Assembly: GCA_965215355.1 (NCBI GenBank)
Contig: CBDCDJ010000007.1
Coordinates: 2,418,001 to 2,482,000 of the forward strand
Reading direction: 5' to 3'
DNA length: 64,000 nucleotides
Source: CBDCDJ01 sp965215355
GTDB taxonomy: Bacteria; Deinococcota; Deinococci; Deinococcales; Trueperaceae
Position numbers and translations under genes: made by a program. Below, one piece after another: positions 33,504-42,883 of the stretch; positions within the stretch are counted from its first letter, which is position 1, and every line of letters begins with the position of its first letter. The notes below the pieces were generated by a model. It saw only the letters and a list, made by a program, of their open reading frames with translations. It had not been told where the DNA came from and made no database searches.

Positions 33504-33604
33504 TCAAGTTTGGGGGCAAAAAAGATGAAGCATTCCACAGGACCGGGTTCGGGGGAGTCGAGCCACCTGCTGCGGGATTCGCGGTGCGGCAAGCAAAAAG
33601 TAAG

Positions 33605-33626
33605 CAGGGCGGACGCGTCCGCCCTG
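33605..33626 (-). terminator. Terminator of the permease gene
   Basis: Perfect 22-bp palindrome (CAGGGCGGACG and its complement, no loop). On the minus strand it is followed by CTTACTTTTTG. It separates the permease gene from rodA. Confidence 0.75.
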
Positions 33627-33629
33627 GTA

Positions 33630-35951
33630 CTAGGCTAGAGCGCTCTCGTCGCCGCTGTCCTGCGTAAAGAGACACGACGAGCCCGTCGCGTCGCGAAGAC
33701 TCCACAAAAAGTCGGCGTCCAGTTCTGCCGGCAGCGGGAACACGTTCAGGTCCGCTTCCGGGGCGCTGCTGGCGTAACGGCCGAAACTGCCGTCGGCCAC
33801 GTGCGCCGCCGTGTCGGCCGGCAGCCGGGCGAGGTCTGTTAAGCGGGCGAGAAACGTCGTCGCTTTCTCTTTGTCGGCTTCCTTTTCGACCGCCGCGATG
33901 ACGGTGAGCTTCGCGCCCGTCCAGCTGTCCAGCATCCGATAGGCCAGCAGGATGGCTAAGTCGAGGTCTTTGAACTCCATTTCCAGGGTCCAGTCGGGAC
34001 CCTGGTCGGGAATCCACAGGTTGATGCGCTTGCGCCGTCCCAAACCGGACGTTTCGTGCTGCACGAACAGCGCGACGCCCATGCGCTGACGCTTCGCTTC
34101 GCGAATCACGCGCTGCAGCGATTCGTGGGTTTCTGTGCCTTTGGGAAGCTCGAGGAAAAGTAAATTAGGGCGAAAAAACGACCCCGCCAGCGCCTGCATC
34201 CCGACCCGCACGTCGTCGGGGAAGCGGTCGGTTTCCATCACGCTCGAGGAGGTGAAGACGCCTGCGTCCGTAAAGGCCTGCTGCGCGTCCAGCAGACGTT
34301 TCTGAAGGTCGTCAATGCGGGCCGCCGGCGCGATGCCGAGCAACTTGACAGAGCCCATCGGGTACGCCAGTTGCTCGACCAGTTCGAACGACCCCCGCAG
34401 CCGCTGCGGGTCTTCCACCGGCAGCAGGAGGTTGGGCTTCCAGGCTCGTTCGGTGGTGCCCTGGGACAGTTTGACTTGCTTGGCACCCCATTCGGCCAGG
34501 GCGGTGAACAGGCCGCTGCGCACGTCGCCGCCGGGGGCCGTCAAGCGCCGCTTCATCAGGAGGTAGTAGAGCGCCACCACCACGCCCACCGCTATGAGGC
34601 TGAAGGTGGGGTTGATGATGAACATCGCAAACAGACAGCCCGCCAGGCCAAGCATCGGCACCGCCTTCGGCACGCGCAGGAGGGGGCGGAAGCTGATCAG
34701 CCGCAAACTTTGCTCGGTCGCCACGACGAGGTTGATGGTCGCGTAGGTGAGCAAGAAAATCATCGCCACCAGCGGCGCGATGGCGTTCAAGTCGCGGAGC
34801 ATGATGGCTGCTAAAACGATGACCGCGGTGACGAAGGTCGCGTTGCGCGGCTCGCCCTTGCGGGTTCGCTTCGCGAGCCAGGCCGAAGCGGGCGCGATGC
34901 TGTGACTGCCGAGGGCCTCGAGAATCCGGGGCGCGCCGACGAACGACGCCAGCGCCGACGAAAAGGTCGCGGCCAGCAAACCGCCGAGCACCGCCGGCCC
35001 CCAAAAGGCGCGGTCAATCATGATGGTGTAGTTCTGGGTCAACTCGTCTACGGTCGCCACCCGCATCAGCCAGTAGGCCAGCGCCAGGTAGACGACGAGG
35101 CTGAGCGCGATAGCGCTCAAGGTGCCAATCGGAATCGACTTGCGCGGGTCCTTGAGGTCGCCTGAGAGGTTGGCACCGGCCATAATGCCGGTCGCCGCGG
35201 GAAAGTACACCGCAAAGACGGCCCAGAAGCTCACGCCGGAAAAGCCGGTTTCCGGGCTGCCGCGAAAGTCGCCCCACCACACGATAGGGTTGTCCAGCGA
35301 ACCCGTAAACGCGGAAATGCCGACCGAGACGAGCGAGCCGATGATAATTGCCAGAATCACATACTGAATTTTGAAGGCCAAACCCGTACTGACCATCGTA
35401 ATCCCGAAGATGACCGCGAAGATGAGCAGGTCGATAGCTAAAGGCGGCAGGGCCGGCAGCGTCCAGGCGTCTACAGCCCACAAGTACCCTTCGCGGAAGC
35501 CAAAAATGTACATCACCACCGCGAGGGCCTGCGCGACGTAGAGCGGCGCGCCGATAGCGCCGCCCGCTTCCAGGCCCAGCGACTGCGCGATCATCGAGAA
35601 CGCGCCGCCCGGACCGACGCGGATGTTGGTTACAAACGTCGCCATCGACAAGCCCGTCGCGCCGGTGATGGCGAACGACAGCAGGATGATGAGCAGCGCC
35701 CCGCCCAAACCGGCGTTGCCCACGACCCAACCTTCGCGCAGGTACATGATGACGCCGAGGATGGTGAGCAGCGTCGGCGTGAACACGCCGCCGAAGGTGC
35801 CGAACTTCTGCGACTGTTCCGCTTCGTGCTCCTCGACCTGCTGCTGAACGTCCTTCGGCGCTTCGGCCTCGAGACCGCCCGCCGTCACGGGTGCAACGCG
35901 CCTGTCCTCCGGCCCAGGTTCGCCCGTAGGTTCGAGGTCTGGTTTGTTCAT
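33630..35951 (-). CDS. APC-superfamily permease resembling cation-chloride cotransporters (SLC12-like)
   Basis: 773 aa. A charged N-terminal region (1-50) is followed by about 12 membrane helices starting TFGGVFTPTLLTILGVIMYL. GLSMATFVTNIRVGPGGAFSMI, FPAATGIMAGANLSGDLKDP and FVGAPRILEALG are typical of the SLC12/CCC branch of APC transporters. The last ~300 residues are a soluble regulatory domain like the SLC12 C-terminus. It probably moves ions (Na/K/Cl) or amino acids with cations. CATAAT lies 6 nt before the ATG. Confidence 0.87.
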   Translation of the reverse strand: MNKPDLEPTGEPGPEDRRVAPVTAGGLEAEAPKDVQQQVEEHEAEQSQKFGTFGGVFTPTLLTILGVIMYLREGWVVGNAGLGGALLIILLSFAITGATGLSMATFVTNIRVGPGGAFSMIAQSLGLEAGGAIGAPLYVAQALAVVMYIFGFREGYLWAVDAWTLPALPPLAIDLLIFAVIFGITMVSTGLAFKIQYVILAIIIGSLVSVGISAFTGSLDNPIVWWGDFRGSPETGFSGVSFWAVFAVYFPAATGIMAGANLSGDLKDPRKSIPIGTLSAIALSLVVYLALAYWLMRVATVDELTQNYTIMIDRAFWGPAVLGGLLAATFSSALASFVGAPRILEALGSHSIAPASAWLAKRTRKGEPRNATFVTAVIVLAAIMLRDLNAIAPLVAMIFLLTYATINLVVATEQSLRLISFRPLLRVPKAVPMLGLAGCLFAMFIINPTFSLIAVGVVVALYYLLMKRRLTAPGGDVRSGLFTALAEWGAKQVKLSQGTTERAWKPNLLLPVEDPQRLRGSFELVEQLAYPMGSVKLLGIAPAARIDDLQKRLLDAQQAFTDAGVFTSSSVMETDRFPDDVRVGMQALAGSFFRPNLLFLELPKGTETHESLQRVIREAKRQRMGVALFVQHETSGLGRRKRINLWIPDQGPDWTLEMEFKDLDLAILLAYRMLDSWTGAKLTVIAAVEKEADKEKATTFLARLTDLARLPADTAAHVADGSFGRYASSAPEADLNVFPLPAELDADFLWSLRDATGSSCLFTQDSGDESALA

Positions 35952-35957
35952 CTCATG

Positions 35958-35963
35958 ATTATG
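35958..35963 (-). promoter_or_regulatory. -10-like element of the SLC12-like permease gene
   Basis: CATAAT (one mismatch to TATAAT), 6 nt, then ATG 35951. Confidence 0.4.
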
Positions 35964-36012
35964 ACATGATTTCCAGCCCTCCTTGCCGGCACAGCTCCGG
36001 CTTTCGCAAAAG

Positions 36013-36042
36013 TTGTACCCGGTTCAAGGTTTCGCCTATACT
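36013..36042 (+). promoter_or_regulatory. Sigma70-like promoter of the acyl-CoA dehydrogenase gene
   Basis: TTGTAC (36013-36018), 18-nt spacer, TATACT (36037-36042); 34 nt from the -10 box to the ATG, with a good ribosome binding site between. Confidence 0.65.
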
Positions 36043-36076
36043 GAGGCAAGTATTTTCAACAATCCAGGAGGCCGAC

Positions 36077-37831
36077 ATGGCAATCGCAGAGAAGACCACC
36101 ACACCGAACAAGGGCGGAAGTTTCTTGCTCGAGCGCCACCCCGCCGAAAGCGTCCTCATCCCCGAGGCGTTTGGCGACGAGCTGAAAATGGTCGGGCAGA
36201 CCGCGCAAAGGTTCGTCGAGCGCGAAATCAAACCCGTGCTCGAGGAGTTGGAAAAGCTCGACTACGACCTGTCCGTCAAGGCGATGCGCAAGGCGGGCGA
36301 GCAGGGCTTGGTAGGCGTCGATATTCCCGAGGCGTACGGCGGGCTGGACTCGAGCAAGGCCGCCTCGATGCTCGTCACCGAGAAACTCGCTGGGGCGGGC
36401 TCGTTCAACGTCACCTTCAACGCGCACACCGGCATCGGCACTTTGCCGCTGGTCTACTTCGGCACGCCCGAGCAGCAAGAAAAGTACCTCCCTAAACTCG
36501 CCAGCGGCGAGTGGATAGCCGCCTACTGCTTGTCCGAACCCGGCAGCGGCTCAGACTCGCTCGGGGCGAAAACGCGAGCCGTGTTGAACGACGAGGGCAC
36601 GCACTACGTCCTGAACGGCACCAAGATGTGGATTTCCAACGCGGGTTTCGCCGACCTGTTCACGGTGTTCGCCAAAATCGACGGCGAGCAGTTCACGGCC
36701 TTTTTGGTCGAGCGGGACACGCCGGGTTTGAGCTTCGGCGCGGAAGAAAAGAAAATGGGCATCAAGGGTTCTTCGACGCGGCAAGTGATTCTGGAAAACG
36801 CCCGCGTCCCCAAAGAAAACCTGCTCGGCGAGGCGGGCCGCGGGCACGTCATCGCGTTTCAAATCCTCAACGTGGGCCGCCTCAAGCTCGCGGCGGGCGC
36901 AGTCGGCGGCGCGAAGGAGATGATTCGCCTCGCCAGCACCTACGCTCAAGAACGCGAGCAGTTCGGCACGCCGATTGCGAACTTCGGGATGATTCAAGAG
37001 AAAGTCGGCCGGATGACGGCGGAGACGTACGCCCTCGAGAGCGCCGTCTACCGCATGACCGGCGATTTGGACGCGAACTTGGCAGGCAAGGAAAGCCAAG
37101 CCGACAAACTGAGCGCCATCGACGAATACGTGGTCGAGTACTCGCTCATCAAGGTGTTGGGCTCGGAAATCCTGGGCGAGACCATCGACGAGACGCTGCA
37201 AATCTTCGGCGGCAACGGCTTCAGCGCCGAGTACCCAGTTGAACTCGCCTACCGCAACGCGCGCATCAACCGCATTTTCGAGGGCACAAACGAAATCAAC
37301 CGGATGCTCACGAGCGGCCAACTCCTGAAACGCGCCATGAAGGGCAAGCTCGAGCTGATGAGCGCCGCGCAAGGGGTGGTGCAGGGCGGGCCGGTCACGG
37401 ACATCGAGGCTCCTGATGAGTTGCAAGATGCTTTCTTAGCCGTCGAAAACATGAAAAAGGCGGTGCTGCTCGTCGCCGGATTGGGGGCGATGGCGTACAT
37501 GCAAGCCCTCGAGAAAGAACAAGAAATCATGGCTCGAGCCGCCGACATGATAGCCGCGGTCTACCTGTCCGAGTCCGCGCTGCTGCGGGCCGAGCGGCTG
37601 TTGAGCACAAGCAAGGGCGCGAAGGCGGCCAAACTTGCTCGGCTGTACACGTTTGGGGCTGTGGACGAGGCGAGGGCGTGGGGGCTCGAGGCGTTGCGGC
37701 GCATTCCCGGCGGCGGCAAGCACATGGGCAAGCTGCACGCTTACCTGGCCGAGCACGGCGTAGACCTTATCGAACTGCGGCGTGAGGCGGCGCAGGACGC
37801 GTATGAGGCGGGGGGGTATCCGCTCGCCTAA
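36077..37831 (+). CDS. Acyl-CoA dehydrogenase (long VLCAD/ACAD9-like form)
   Basis: 584 aa FAD enzyme of beta-oxidation. IAAYCLSEPGSGSDSLGAKT near residue 150, MWISNAGFADLFTVFAKI and the C-terminal LQIFGGNGFSAEYPVELAYR with INRIFEGTNEINRM (catalytic-base region) are clear. A further ~180 residues after the core match the elongated acyl-CoA dehydrogenases related to VLCAD. ATG 36077 has an AGGAGG ribosome binding site. A promoter lies 34 nt upstream. No other beta-oxidation genes adjoin it. Confidence 0.94.
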   Translation: MAIAEKTTTPNKGGSFLLERHPAESVLIPEAFGDELKMVGQTAQRFVEREIKPVLEELEKLDYDLSVKAMRKAGEQGLVGVDIPEAYGGLDSSKAASMLVTEKLAGAGSFNVTFNAHTGIGTLPLVYFGTPEQQEKYLPKLASGEWIAAYCLSEPGSGSDSLGAKTRAVLNDEGTHYVLNGTKMWISNAGFADLFTVFAKIDGEQFTAFLVERDTPGLSFGAEEKKMGIKGSSTRQVILENARVPKENLLGEAGRGHVIAFQILNVGRLKLAAGAVGGAKEMIRLASTYAQEREQFGTPIANFGMIQEKVGRMTAETYALESAVYRMTGDLDANLAGKESQADKLSAIDEYVVEYSLIKVLGSEILGETIDETLQIFGGNGFSAEYPVELAYRNARINRIFEGTNEINRMLTSGQLLKRAMKGKLELMSAAQGVVQGGPVTDIEAPDELQDAFLAVENMKKAVLLVAGLGAMAYMQALEKEQEIMARAADMIAAVYLSESALLRAERLLSTSKGAKAAKLARLYTFGAVDEARAWGLEALRRIPGGGKHMGKLHAYLAEHGVDLIELRREAAQDAYEAGGYPLA

Positions 37832-37933
37832 AAGTCGAAGTACGACTACCTTTAGGCCAAATCCTCAAGTCAGACGAAATTGTTTTTCCCAACTTGAAGA
37901 TTTTTGGCTTAAAGGTACCTCGGGCATCAAAAT

Positions 37934-38380
37934 TCACAAAGATACGGAACCCTCAATTTGTGACGCCAATTCTTCAACAGCTTCACGCGAATAACCCACT
38001 ATCGAATCCCAATCTAAAGCTGTTATTTCGTCGTCCATTAAGAAGCGAGCACTTAGGCTGATGATTTTCATTTCATCGAAAGTTAGAGTTATTTCTTTTA
38101 TTTCGTCTGCTTTTCGTCTAAGTTCATCAAGCACCTCTTGGTTCGTTTCCCTCCTTCGTGGTCCCAGGCCAGGTAGTGACGGGTATAAATTCTTAAATCT
38201 CGAGACCAACTCTTTCAAAGTGTCTCGCGTAAACCAAGTGACTCTACTATCGGTTGTCACACTCCGTTGATAAAGAGCACCCGAAAGAATTTGCCGAATA
38301 AGAAAAGCTTCATTGCGCGTCAACTTTATACTGAATTCACCCGGCCCTGTTTTTTCAATATCCATAAATTCCCTAGCCAT
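37934..38380 (-). CDS. Hypothetical protein, low-GC gene
   Basis: 148 aa, family not recognised. Mixed alpha/beta, charged, no signal peptide or membrane segment. It begins MAREFMDIEKTGPGEFSIKL and has a Trp-Phe-Thr-Arg stretch near residue 50 and acidic Met/Ile-rich segments near 105-125. Base composition is near 42% GC by eye, far below the surroundings, suggesting recent acquisition. ATG 38380 overlaps the 3' end of the flavoprotein gene by 8 nt, so translation is probably coupled despite the foreign composition. Confidence 0.7.
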   Translation of the reverse strand: MAREFMDIEKTGPGEFSIKLTRNEAFLIRQILSGALYQRSVTTDSRVTWFTRDTLKELVSRFKNLYPSLPGLGPRRRETNQEVLDELRRKADEIKEITLTFDEMKIISLSARFLMDDEITALDWDSIVGYSREAVEELASQIEGSVSL

Positions 38381-39599
38381 CAGCCATCGCCTGCCCCGCC
38401 AACCAACCCGTCGCCCAGGCACTCTGAAAGTTGAACCCGCCCGTCACCCCGTCGATGTCCAAAACCTCACCGGCAAAGTAAAGGCCGGGGCAAAGGCGGC
38501 TTTCCATCGTTTTGAAGTTCACTTCGTTAAGGCGCACGCCGCCGCAGGTCACGAACTCTTCTTTGAACACGCCTTTGCCGACAATTTGGTAACAGCCACG
38601 GCTCAGTTCGTCGGATATTCGGGTCAGCTCGAGCTTGGAAACGTCCGCCCAGCGCTTCGCTTCAGGAATTCCGGCGGCCTGAACCAAAGACCGCCACAAC
38701 CTTTGCGGCACCGCGAACGGGTTGTTCGCCACGACCGTCTTGCGGGCTTCGGCCTCTTTGAACGTGGACAGGGTGCGCCTCACCTCGTCCGGCTGAACGT
38801 CGCCCAACCAGTTGACTTCTAGCGGCGTCCGGTAGTTGCGCGCCTGAAGCTCGCGAGCCCTCCACGCCGAGAGCTTGAGCACGGCGGGGCCGGACAGCCC
38901 CCAGTGCGTGATGAGCAGGGGGCCGCGCTGCTCGAGCTTCGTCCCGGTAAGCCGCACCCGAGCATCAGGCACCGAGATGCCCGCCAAACCCTCGAGCCGT
39001 GGGTCGCTGATATTGAAGGTAAACAGCGAAGGAACCGGCGGCTCGACCGAGTGGCCCAACGCTTGCGCCCAGGCGTAGGCTTTGGCATTGTTGCCGGTCG
39101 CCAGCAGCAAGCGCTCGCACTGCAAGGTGTCGCCCGTTGCAAGTTCGATTTTGAAACCTTCCTCGGTTTTTTCGATAAAGGTCACGGCGGCTTTGGCGCG
39201 AACCTCGACCCCGGCTGTTTTCGCGGCCTCGAGCAAACAGTTCACAATCGTCTCGGAACTGTTCGATACCGGAAACATCCGCCCGTCACTTTCGGCTACA
39301 AGTTCGACGCCCCGCGCAGCGAACCACTGAACGGTGTCTCGAGGGCCGAACCGCGTCAGCGGCCCGCGCAAGGCGCGCCCGCCGCGTGGGTAGTTCTCGA
39401 CCAGGGAGGCGGGGTCGAACAAACTATGCGTCACGTTGCAACGGCCGCCGCCGGAAATGCGCACCTTGGAGAGAAGTTGGTTGCTTCTTTCCAGAAGGGT
39501 GACACGGGCTCGAGGGTTGGCCTCGGCGCAGGTCACGGCGGCAAAAAAGCCCGCCGCGCCGCCCCCGATGACGACGATGTTTGGAGAGGTGGCAGTCAC
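38373..39599 (-). CDS. BaiN/HI0933-family FAD-dependent NAD(P) oxidoreductase
   Basis: 408 aa. GxGxxG FAD motif NIVVIGGGAAGFFAAVTCAE at residues 8-27 and the family signature KVRISGGGRCNVTHS near 45; C-terminal LYFAGEVLDIDGVTGGFNFQ is the second diagnostic motif. Related proteins include BaiN (bile acid double-bond reduction) but most have unknown substrates. GTG start 6 nt after TAAACT, no ribosome binding site, so leaderless. The downstream low-GC gene overlaps its end. Confidence 0.9.
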   Translation of the reverse strand: MTATSPNIVVIGGGAAGFFAAVTCAEANPRARVTLLERSNQLLSKVRISGGGRCNVTHSLFDPASLVENYPRGGRALRGPLTRFGPRDTVQWFAARGVELVAESDGRMFPVSNSSETIVNCLLEAAKTAGVEVRAKAAVTFIEKTEEGFKIELATGDTLQCERLLLATGNNAKAYAWAQALGHSVEPPVPSLFTFNISDPRLEGLAGISVPDARVRLTGTKLEQRGPLLITHWGLSGPAVLKLSAWRARELQARNYRTPLEVNWLGDVQPDEVRRTLSTFKEAEARKTVVANNPFAVPQRLWRSLVQAAGIPEAKRWADVSKLELTRISDELSRGCYQIVGKGVFKEEFVTCGGVRLNEVNFKTMESRLCPGLYFAGEVLDIDGVTGGFNFQSAWATGWLAGQAMADG

Positions 39600-39605
39600 C
39601 AGGTC

Positions 39606-39611
39606 AGTTTA
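39606..39611 (-). promoter_or_regulatory. -10 element of leaderless BaiN-type gene
   Basis: TAAACT, 6 nt (GACCTG), then GTG 39599. Confidence 0.6.
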
Positions 39612-39854
39612 CCGGACTTGTTGAGCTTTGCAGGTTTGAGCAGTGGAGGGCAAGGCAACCGCAAAGTCAGCTTGCACTGGCGACGGTCGCCAGCAGCCAG
39701 GACGTGCGCGTGGTCGCCCGCCTGCCCCAAAGCGGGTCGCGTCAGTGTTTTGTCCGGTGTCTCAATCAACAAGGCGCTGATTCTTTTGAACGAGACGAGT
39801 AGACCGCCTTATTTTTAAGACTTGCCTCAGCTTGACTTTTAGGAACTCGAGCCC

Positions 39855-40766
39855 TTACGGATTCAGCTCGAGCACGTCCGGCTCAATCCCGCTTTGTCGG
39901 ATAAGTTCGCGGTAATCCGCGTCCGACAAGGGATACTTGCCGGACAGCGCGACAAGAGCGGCCTCCAACATGTTCGTCGACAAGCTGCGCCCGTCGAACC
40001 GGGGCGTGGTGGTGACGAGCGTTTTGACGCCGCGCCGTCGCAACAACTCGACATCTTCTTGCGTCGTCGTTTGGGTCAGGATGGTTTTGCCGGTCAACTT
40101 CTCGGGAAGATGAAGGCGGATGAGGTGAAAGTCGCCCGCTATCACGTCGGCTTGCTCGAAATACCGACTGCGCCAACCGCTTTGGTTCGTCTCCTGCTTG
40201 CTGCCCGTCGGGTAGAGCCAGCTGATGGGCAAGCGCGACACGACCGGGCCGAGCATTCGGGCCGCTCGAGCCAAAGCTTGCAAACTTTTCAGCGGGACGG
40301 GCACGCCTAAAAAGAAGACGAGGTCGGCGTAGGTCACTTTCGCGCCCAGCGCATTCAAGGCTTCGGCCATGCCGAAATTCTCGACCCCCGAAACCATCAA
40401 CACGCGCTTGGTTCGCCACTCGAGCACTGGGTCAAGCTGTTCGACGACGAGACGCTCGAGGGTGTTTTTGAGCCCCGCCCCGCAGACGGTGGGGGTGTGT
40501 GGGGCGTTCTTGGCGAGGTTGACGGCCTCGCGCAGGTAGTACCGCCGCCCCGCAGCTTGAACGAACAAAACCACGCCACCTAGGCCGAAAGCGTCCACCC
40601 GGCCGTCTAAGTCTCTCAGCAGCGCGGCGGCTTTCGCCAAGTCGCCGTCGGTGCCCCGCCGCTCGATGACGACCTTTTGCCCGAGGATGTCGGTTTCGAT
40701 GTGGGCGTCGCGGGTGCTCGAGCCCAGCCCGACGCTGACGACGTGTTTGGGGGTGAGGGGGGGCAT
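39855..40766 (-). CDS. Quinate 5-dehydrogenase-like protein of Deinococcota type
   Basis: 303 aa. Begins KHVVSVGLGSSTRDAHIETD, then RDLDGRVDAFGLGGVVLFVQ and a late TQTTTQEDVELLRRRGVKTL. I recognise this family from Thermus and Deinococcus genomes, where it is annotated quinate 5-dehydrogenase, but I do not know of activity data for this branch. The GLGSS, FGLGG and VSGVENFGMAEAL segments suggest Rossmann-like nucleotide binding. ATG 40766 is the conserved start. Divergent from the YdeI-family gene with 72 bp between. Confidence 0.7.
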   Translation of the reverse strand: MPPLTPKHVVSVGLGSSTRDAHIETDILGQKVVIERRGTDGDLAKAAALLRDLDGRVDAFGLGGVVLFVQAAGRRYYLREAVNLAKNAPHTPTVCGAGLKNTLERLVVEQLDPVLEWRTKRVLMVSGVENFGMAEALNALGAKVTYADLVFFLGVPVPLKSLQALARAARMLGPVVSRLPISWLYPTGSKQETNQSGWRSRYFEQADVIAGDFHLIRLHLPEKLTGKTILTQTTTQEDVELLRRRGVKTLVTTTPRFDGRSLSTNMLEAALVALSGKYPLSDADYRELIRQSGIEPDVLELNP

Positions 40767-40838
40767 AGCGTCGCTCAATCTAGCACGCGACAAGCTCGGC
40801 GTGGTTTCGCCTGTGGGGCTGTAGTATTCTTGTCGAGG

Positions 40839-41402
40839 ATGAAAGAGGTTTTCGTCGAAGACCGAGCCGCGCTGCGCGCCTGGCTGACAGCGAACCCTAA
40901 GCAAGACGAGGGCGTGTGGGTCGTGTTTTACAAAGGTGACAAACGAACCCTGTCCTACGACGACGTCGCCGAAGAAGCCCTCTGCTTCGGCTGGGTGGAC
41001 TCGAAACCGGGCAAGGTCGACGACGAAAGAACCAAGCTTTACCTCGCCCCGCGCAGCGCTGACAGCAACTGGTCGGGCCTGAACAAACGCCGGATCGCCA
41101 AGCTCGAGCGCGCCGGCCTGCTGACCGAAGCCGGGCGTGAGCGGGTGAGAATAGCCAAAGAAAACGGCCGTTGGGACGCCCTGAGCGACGTGGAAAACCT
41201 CGTCATACCCGAGGACTTGGAGCGCGCCTTGGCCCAGTACGACCGGGCCAAGGCGAACTTTCGAGCTTTCCCGCCGTCGGCTCAGCGCGGCATTTTGGAG
41301 TGGATTTTCAACGCGAAGCGTGACGCCACACGGCGAAAACGCGTCGAGGAGACCGCACGGTTGGCGCAGCGGGGCGAGCGGGCCAACCAGTGGCCCCGCT
41401 GA
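40839..41402 (+). CDS. YdeI/OmpD-associated family protein
   Basis: 187 aa. KQDEGVWVVFYKGDKRTLSY, then EEALCFGWVDSKPGKVDDER and FTPR-type SADSNWSGLNKRRIAKL match the YdeI family (bacteriocin-protection/DUF1905-associated proteins). The C-terminal PSAQRGILEWIFNAKRDATR is the conserved helical bundle. Biochemical function is unknown; some homologues affect antimicrobial peptide sensitivity. TAGTAT or TATTCT near 40820-40828 may be the promoter -10. Confidence 0.85.
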   Translation: MKEVFVEDRAALRAWLTANPKQDEGVWVVFYKGDKRTLSYDDVAEEALCFGWVDSKPGKVDDERTKLYLAPRSADSNWSGLNKRRIAKLERAGLLTEAGRERVRIAKENGRWDALSDVENLVIPEDLERALAQYDRAKANFRAFPPSAQRGILEWIFNAKRDATRRKRVEETARLAQRGERANQWPR

Positions 41403-41838
41403 CTCGAACCCGAAGCAGCGTAAACCCTGACGGCGCAGCGCCAAGTAGCGGACGCTGCACCAGAGCCGCTCGTCTGTGTGTTCAGGAAAAGACGTCTGGG
41501 TTGATGCACTAGCCGCAGACGAGAGGGTCTGATCGCGGAGAGCTTTCGGTTGCAAACTGTGAGGTGGCTAAAAAGCCTCACATCCACTTTCTGCTGGGGT
41601 GTGTAGGTACCCGTTACAAGGTGTGAACTTTTCAACTTGCTCGAGACCGTCACCTGCCTTGTCTCAACCTCGAGCGGAAAGGAATCTCGTTTGGTGAACG
41701 GTTGCCGTTTCGAACACCTTTTTTAGGGGGCGACGGAGGTGCCGCGAACGAGTCCTGCCCAGTCAGGTCTCGAAAAGAACCCGACATAAACAGCAGTGTG
41801 GAGCCAACTCGACCGGTTAGCGCAAGGAGGCCTAACAG
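41403..41838. other. Intergenic region upstream of the ferritin-like operon
   Basis: 436 bases without a gene I can support. It holds a hairpin at 41558-41582 (TGTGAGG/CCTCACA with a potential inner GGCT/AGCC pairing around AAAA) and mixed-composition sequence. It probably contains the promoter and a long leader of the following operon, but I cannot place a confident -10/-35 pair. Confidence 0.4.
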
Positions 41839-42867
41839 ATGAACCTTTTTGAAACCAAGCTCGACCGCCGTAGACTTCTCAACAACCTGGTGATGGTCGG
41901 TGCGGGTGCGACGCTCGCCGCCTGTACCCCCCGCATGAAAGACGTGCCCCAGGACTTAGACCCGGCCATTCTCAACTTCGCCCTCAACCTGGAATACCTG
42001 GAGGCCGCTTTTTACTTAGCCGCCGTGGGCCAGCTCGACCGGCTGCCCGGCGGCAGCGCCGAAGTGCGCTTGCCGAGCGGCTTCGACGGTTCAAGCGAAC
42101 TGCCCTTCGAGAACGACTTCGCTCGAGCCTACGCCCAAGAAATTGCCGAGGACGAACTCGCCCACGTCGTCTTCTTGCGCACGGCGTTAGGGCCGGACGC
42201 CGCCGAGCGGCCCGTCCTCGACCTGAACATGTCTTTTCAGAACGCTGCGGCCGCCGCCTTCGGCACACTTGCCGACAACGGTGCTTCGCTGCCCTTTACC
42301 CCTCAGGACTTCAACCCCTTCGCCGCGGAAGTGTTTTTTCTCCACGGCGCGTTCATCTTTGAAGACGTCGGCGTGACCGCTTATAAGGGCGCGGCGCGTT
42401 TTGTCAAAAACAAAGACTTTCTCCGCGCCGCCGCAGGCATCTTAGCGGTCGAAGCGTACCACGCGGGCGAAATCCGACTCGTGCTCTACGGCGCGGACGG
42501 TCGTACCAACGGCGGCACGCTTGCCGACGGCCTGTACGGCGCGCTGCCCATCTGGAACATCGTCGAGGCGATTTCCGACGCCCGCGACTCGCTCGACGGT
42601 CCCGACGACCTCGACCAGGGCGTCACCAAAGTGCCTCTCAACGGGATGTCCGAACAGGCCCACGGCGGCGCGAACATCGTGCCGACCGACGAGAACTCGA
42701 TTGTCTTCAGCCGCACACCGCGGCAGGTCGCCAACATCGTCTTTTTGAATCCCGACGTCAACAACGCTTCCGGCGGCTTTTTCCCGAACGGCATCAGCGT
42801 ACCGGCCGGCTTGGAAGACGAGTTCGCCGTGCTGCTCGACCCCAGCTTTCCCGCCAACCTTCCCTAA
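41839..42867 (+). CDS. Tat-type lipoprotein with ferritin-like domain
   Basis: 342 aa. Twin-arginine-like signal LDRRRLLNN, hydrophobic stretch, then lipobox TLAAC: probably a Tat-exported lipoprotein. The ferritin-like (Ferritin_2) helices carry LNLEYLEAAFY, IAEDELAHVVFLR and AVEAYHAGEIRLVL, giving the repeated E...ExxH di-metal ligand pattern. Relatives occur as desiccation-related or stress proteins. Strong AAGGAGG ribosome binding site. The next gene is a paralogue 16 nt downstream. Confidence 0.88.
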   Translation: MNLFETKLDRRRLLNNLVMVGAGATLAACTPRMKDVPQDLDPAILNFALNLEYLEAAFYLAAVGQLDRLPGGSAEVRLPSGFDGSSELPFENDFARAYAQEIAEDELAHVVFLRTALGPDAAERPVLDLNMSFQNAAAAAFGTLADNGASLPFTPQDFNPFAAEVFFLHGAFIFEDVGVTAYKGAARFVKNKDFLRAAAGILAVEAYHAGEIRLVLYGADGRTNGGTLADGLYGALPIWNIVEAISDARDSLDGPDDLDQGVTKVPLNGMSEQAHGGANIVPTDENSIVFSRTPRQVANIVFLNPDVNNASGGFFPNGISVPAGLEDEFAVLLDPSFPANLP

Positions 42868-42883
42868 GAAAGGAGACTTGCTC

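Noticed and set aside
33541..33600. Sequence resembling a tRNA T-arm region on the minus strand near rodA
   Set aside because: No cloverleaf can be drawn; the flanks are explained by the rodA promoter and the permease terminator.
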